From JBBRHH01 sp038222915 (GTDB lineage: Bacteria > Planctomycetota > Phycisphaerae > Tepidisphaerales > Tepidisphaeraceae): a stretch of DNA of 7,128 bases. The stretch is from NCBI GenBank assembly GCA_038222915.1, contig JBBRHH010000315.1:1-7128 (forward strand). Direction: 5' to 3'. Below the pieces are notes generated by a model. The model saw nothing but the letters and a program-made list of their open reading frames with translations. It had not been told where the DNA came from and searched no databases. This document shows positions 5,200-7,128 of this stretch, piece after piece; the first letter of the stretch is position 1, and each line of letters starts with the position of its first letter. A program made the position numbers and the translations under genes.

Positions 5200-6333
5200 A
5201 TGAGAAATCCAGCAATTGATCCATTCGGCCAGGTTGCCTCGCCTTTTGGGCCGGGAGCGCCGCATGGCAGCGGCGGCAACGGGTCGTCGAGTATCAGCGG
5301 CGCATCGAAGCCTCTCTTCGGCGCAGACGCGGTCCTGGGATTTTTCGTACGGATGAGCGCGGCAATCATTTTGCTGATGATGGCGGCACTGGTGATTGTT
5401 CTGGTGAACGCCGCGATTCCGAGCGTGCGAATGTTCGGTGTGAAGTTCCTGGTGACGTCTTCCTGGCGGCCGAATGAACGGACGATTCCCGGGGCGATCA
5501 AGCTCAATGAAAATGGTAAGCCGATCATCGAGGACGGTGAGGTTCAGCGTGAAGAAGAAAAGATTATCCCGGCGTCGTTCGGCGCTTTGCCGGTGATCTA
5601 TGGGACGGCGGTCAGCTCGTTGCTTGCCCTGTTGTTCGCGGTGCCGCTGGGCCTGGGCGCGGCGTTGTTCCTGGTGAGAATTGCGCCGAAGTTCATGACG
5701 CCGCCGGTCTCTTTTCTGATTGAGTTTCTCGCGGCCGTTCCGAGTATTGCCTATGGCATCTGGGGATTGTTTGTGCTCGCGCCGTTTCTTCAGAATCACC
5801 TTGAGCCGTCGCTGAACAGCCTGTTTGGACATGTGCCCGGGCTGAGGTGGCTGCACCTGGATGGCGCAGTGACCGGCCGCGACATGCTGTGCGGCGGGTT
5901 GATCCTGGGAATCATGATATTGCCGATTATCACTGCGGTTAGCCGCGATATTTTGAAGGCGGTTCCACGGGTGCAGATCGAAGGGACCACGGCGCTTGGC
6001 GCTACGTGGTGGCAGACGTCGCGGGAGATGTTGCGCTACAGCCGCAGCGGGTTGTTCGGGGCAATCATGCTGGGCCTGGCACGTGCGGCGGGGGAGACGA
6101 TGGCGGTGACCATGGTGATTGGGAACAGCGCTCAGATTCACGCATCGTTTTTTGCGCCGGCCCAGACCATGTCCAGTCTGCTCGCGAATCAGTTTGGCAA
6201 TCCGGAGTCGGAGTTGCACCGTTCGGCGCTTTTGGAAGTTGCGCTGATCCTGTTGTTGATGTCATTGTTGTTTAATGTCGTGGCGCGATACCTGGTGGTG
6301 GGCAAGTCGGCACGGTCGGCCGCGGCCCATTAA
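5200..6333 (+). CDS. pstC: PstC, phosphate ABC transporter permease subunit
   Basis: 377 residues from ATG 5200. About six hydrophobic segments are seen (45-73, 127-160, 167-200, 228-250, 284-312, 340-366). Family signatures are FGALPVIYGT (127-136), the PSIAYGIWGLF block (181-191), and the cytoplasmic EAA-type loop running from EGTTALGATWW (261-271) into LGLARAAGETMAV (291-303), which would contact the PstB ATPase. It forms the inner-membrane channel with PstA. The frame stays open to an ATG at 5125, but that codon is the first base of a perfect 12-bp stem and lacks a ribosome binding site, so the later ATG is preferred. GTG 5194 is another option; the AGGTGA at 5192-5197 lies too close to ATG 5200 to be a convincing site. 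Compared with E. coli PstC (319 residues), it has a Gly/Ser/Pro-rich N-terminal tail (~1-40) and a charged insertion at ~92-125 between the first two segments, on the periplasmic side. Confidence 0.95.
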   Translation: MRNPAIDPFGQVASPFGPGAPHGSGGNGSSSISGASKPLFGADAVLGFFVRMSAAIILLMMAALVIVLVNAAIPSVRMFGVKFLVTSSWRPNERTIPGAIKLNENGKPIIEDGEVQREEEKIIPASFGALPVIYGTAVSSLLALLFAVPLGLGAALFLVRIAPKFMTPPVSFLIEFLAAVPSIAYGIWGLFVLAPFLQNHLEPSLNSLFGHVPGLRWLHLDGAVTGRDMLCGGLILGIMILPIITAVSRDILKAVPRVQIEGTTALGATWWQTSREMLRYSRSGLFGAIMLGLARAAGETMAVTMVIGNSAQIHASFFAPAQTMSSLLANQFGNPESELHRSALLEVALILLLMSLLFNVVARYLVVGKSARSAAAH

Positions 6334-6345
6334 ATTTGAGCATTT

Positions 6346-7128
6346 ATGCCATTGGCAGTTGATAATCCTGTCGCACGCGTCAAGAGCCAGATCATGTTCG
6401 GGCTCTGCATCCTCTTTACGATTATTATTCTTACGCTGCTGGTGTTGGTGACGGGATATCTGTTCTCCATCGGATATGCGTCGCTGAACAAGGCGTTCTT
6501 CACGCAGAATCCCATCGAGTACGGTAGCGAAGGGTTTCCGGGTGGGATGCTGAACGGCATCATCGGGACGGCGGAGCTGATTGTTCTGGCGAGCGTGATC
6601 GGCATTCCGCTTGGAATGCTGGCCGGCATTTATTTGTCGGAATATGGTGCGAATGGCTGGCTGGCGACGCCGGTGCGATTTGTGTCGGATGTTCTGACGG
6701 GTGTGCCGAGCATCGTGGTGGGCATTCTTGGCTATGAACTGGTTGTGGTTCCGATGGGACATTACAACGGCTGGGCCGGGGCGCTGGCGCTGGCGTTCAT
6801 CATGATTCCGATCGTGGCGCGGACGACCGAAGAGATGCTGCGTCTTGTCCCCAACAGCTACCGAGAGGCGTCGATTGCGCTTGGGGCAACCAAGGCGCGG
6901 ACGATTTTGCGGGTTATTTTGCCGTCCGCTACCGGCAGCCTGATCACTGGCGTGATGCTGGCACTGGCTCGCGTTGCCGGCGAGACTGCGCCGCTGCTGT
7001 TTACGGCGCTGGGCAGCCATTACCTCACCACGAATCCCAATGAGCAGTTTCCTTCACTGACGAAGGAGATTTACGACGCCGCCAACGCCTCGCCGCCTCA
7101 GCAGCGGCAGATGGCATGGGCGGGCATC
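6346..7128 (+). CDS. pstA: PstA, phosphate ABC transporter permease subunit (3' truncated by window end)
   Basis: 261 codons are open from ATG 6346 to the right edge with no stop, about 20-40 residues short of a usual PstA. Signatures are GGMLNGIIGT (66-75), GIPLGMLAGIYLSEY (86-100), a LTGVPSIVVGI block (118-127), MIPIVARTTEEML (153-165), and the EAA loop from YREASIALGATK (172-183) to the ILP at 191-193, followed by ALARVAGETAPLLFTA (206-221). About five hydrophobic segments are visible (15-45, 68-98, 108-136, 142-160, 195-225). It pairs with PstC to form the phosphate channel. The start lies 12 nt after the pstC stop, with only a weak GAG (6338-6340) ahead of it, which suggests translational coupling to pstC. 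pstB and phoU are expected next, beyond the window. Confidence 0.96.
   Translation, partial: MPLAVDNPVARVKSQIMFGLCILFTIIILTLLVLVTGYLFSIGYASLNKAFFTQNPIEYGSEGFPGGMLNGIIGTAELIVLASVIGIPLGMLAGIYLSEYGANGWLATPVRFVSDVLTGVPSIVVGILGYELVVVPMGHYNGWAGALALAFIMIPIVARTTEEMLRLVPNSYREASIALGATKARTILRVILPSATGSLITGVMLALARVAGETAPLLFTALGSHYLTTNPNEQFPSLTKEIYDAANASPPQQRQMAWAGI

Noticed and set aside
4163..5224. 353-codon open frame on the minus strand opposite pstS
   Set aside because: It lies wholly antisense to a clearly identified pstS, is Arg/His-rich with no family signature, and reflects codon bias of the coding strand.
4990..6219. 409-codon open frame on the minus strand opposite pstC
   Set aside because: Antisense to pstC, extremely Arg/Gln/His-rich and low in hydrophobic residues, with no recognisable domain. 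It is a shadow frame, as is the similar one at 6262-7020.

Overview
The window comes from a moderately GC-rich, diderm-type bacterial chromosome: it encodes periplasmic proteins and a periplasmic methionine sulfoxide repair system. The variant of YebC, the PstS/PstC/PstA sequences and the fused MsrQ resemble what I recall from Acidobacteriota and similar soil phyla. That assignment comes from recall of family sequences, not from a search, and is held at low to moderate confidence.

Layout. Positions 1-1994 (+) hold the msrPQ operon: the 3' end of msrP (periplasmic molybdopterin methionine-sulfoxide reductase), then a 549-residue MsrQ. In this MsrQ the heme b membrane domain is fused to a complete NAD(P)H/FAD reductase and a C-terminal plant-type [2Fe-2S] ferredoxin domain. 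Positions 2076-2807 (-) hold a YebC/PmpR (TACO1) family gene convergent with msrQ; its start codon touches a perfect 16-bp palindrome. Positions 3058-3453 (-) hold the C-terminal remnant of a rhodanese-domain protein, probably from an MBL-fold/rhodanese persulfide dioxygenase-type protein, which has lost its 5' part. Positions 3457-4015 are a gene-free stretch with several inverted and direct repeats that leads into the pst operon. Positions 4016-7128 (+) hold pstS, pstC and the first 261 codons of pstA; pstB and phoU would be expected downstream, outside the window. A strong stem-loop separates pstS from pstC.

How the genes work together. MsrP and fused MsrQ form an electron relay that would run NAD(P)H -> FAD -> [2Fe-2S] -> heme b -> molybdenum cofactor of MsrP, so the cell would not need a separate flavin reductase. 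PstS captures phosphate in the periplasm and delivers it to the PstC/PstA permease pair. The hairpin after pstS is well placed to let the binding protein be made in excess over the permease. The yebC gene and the rhodanese remnant have no evident functional tie to either operon.

The most noteworthy item is the three-module MsrQ, a NADPH-oxidase-like single-chain version of a system usually split over two or more proteins. I see no phage, transposon, CRISPR, tRNA or rRNA in the window.
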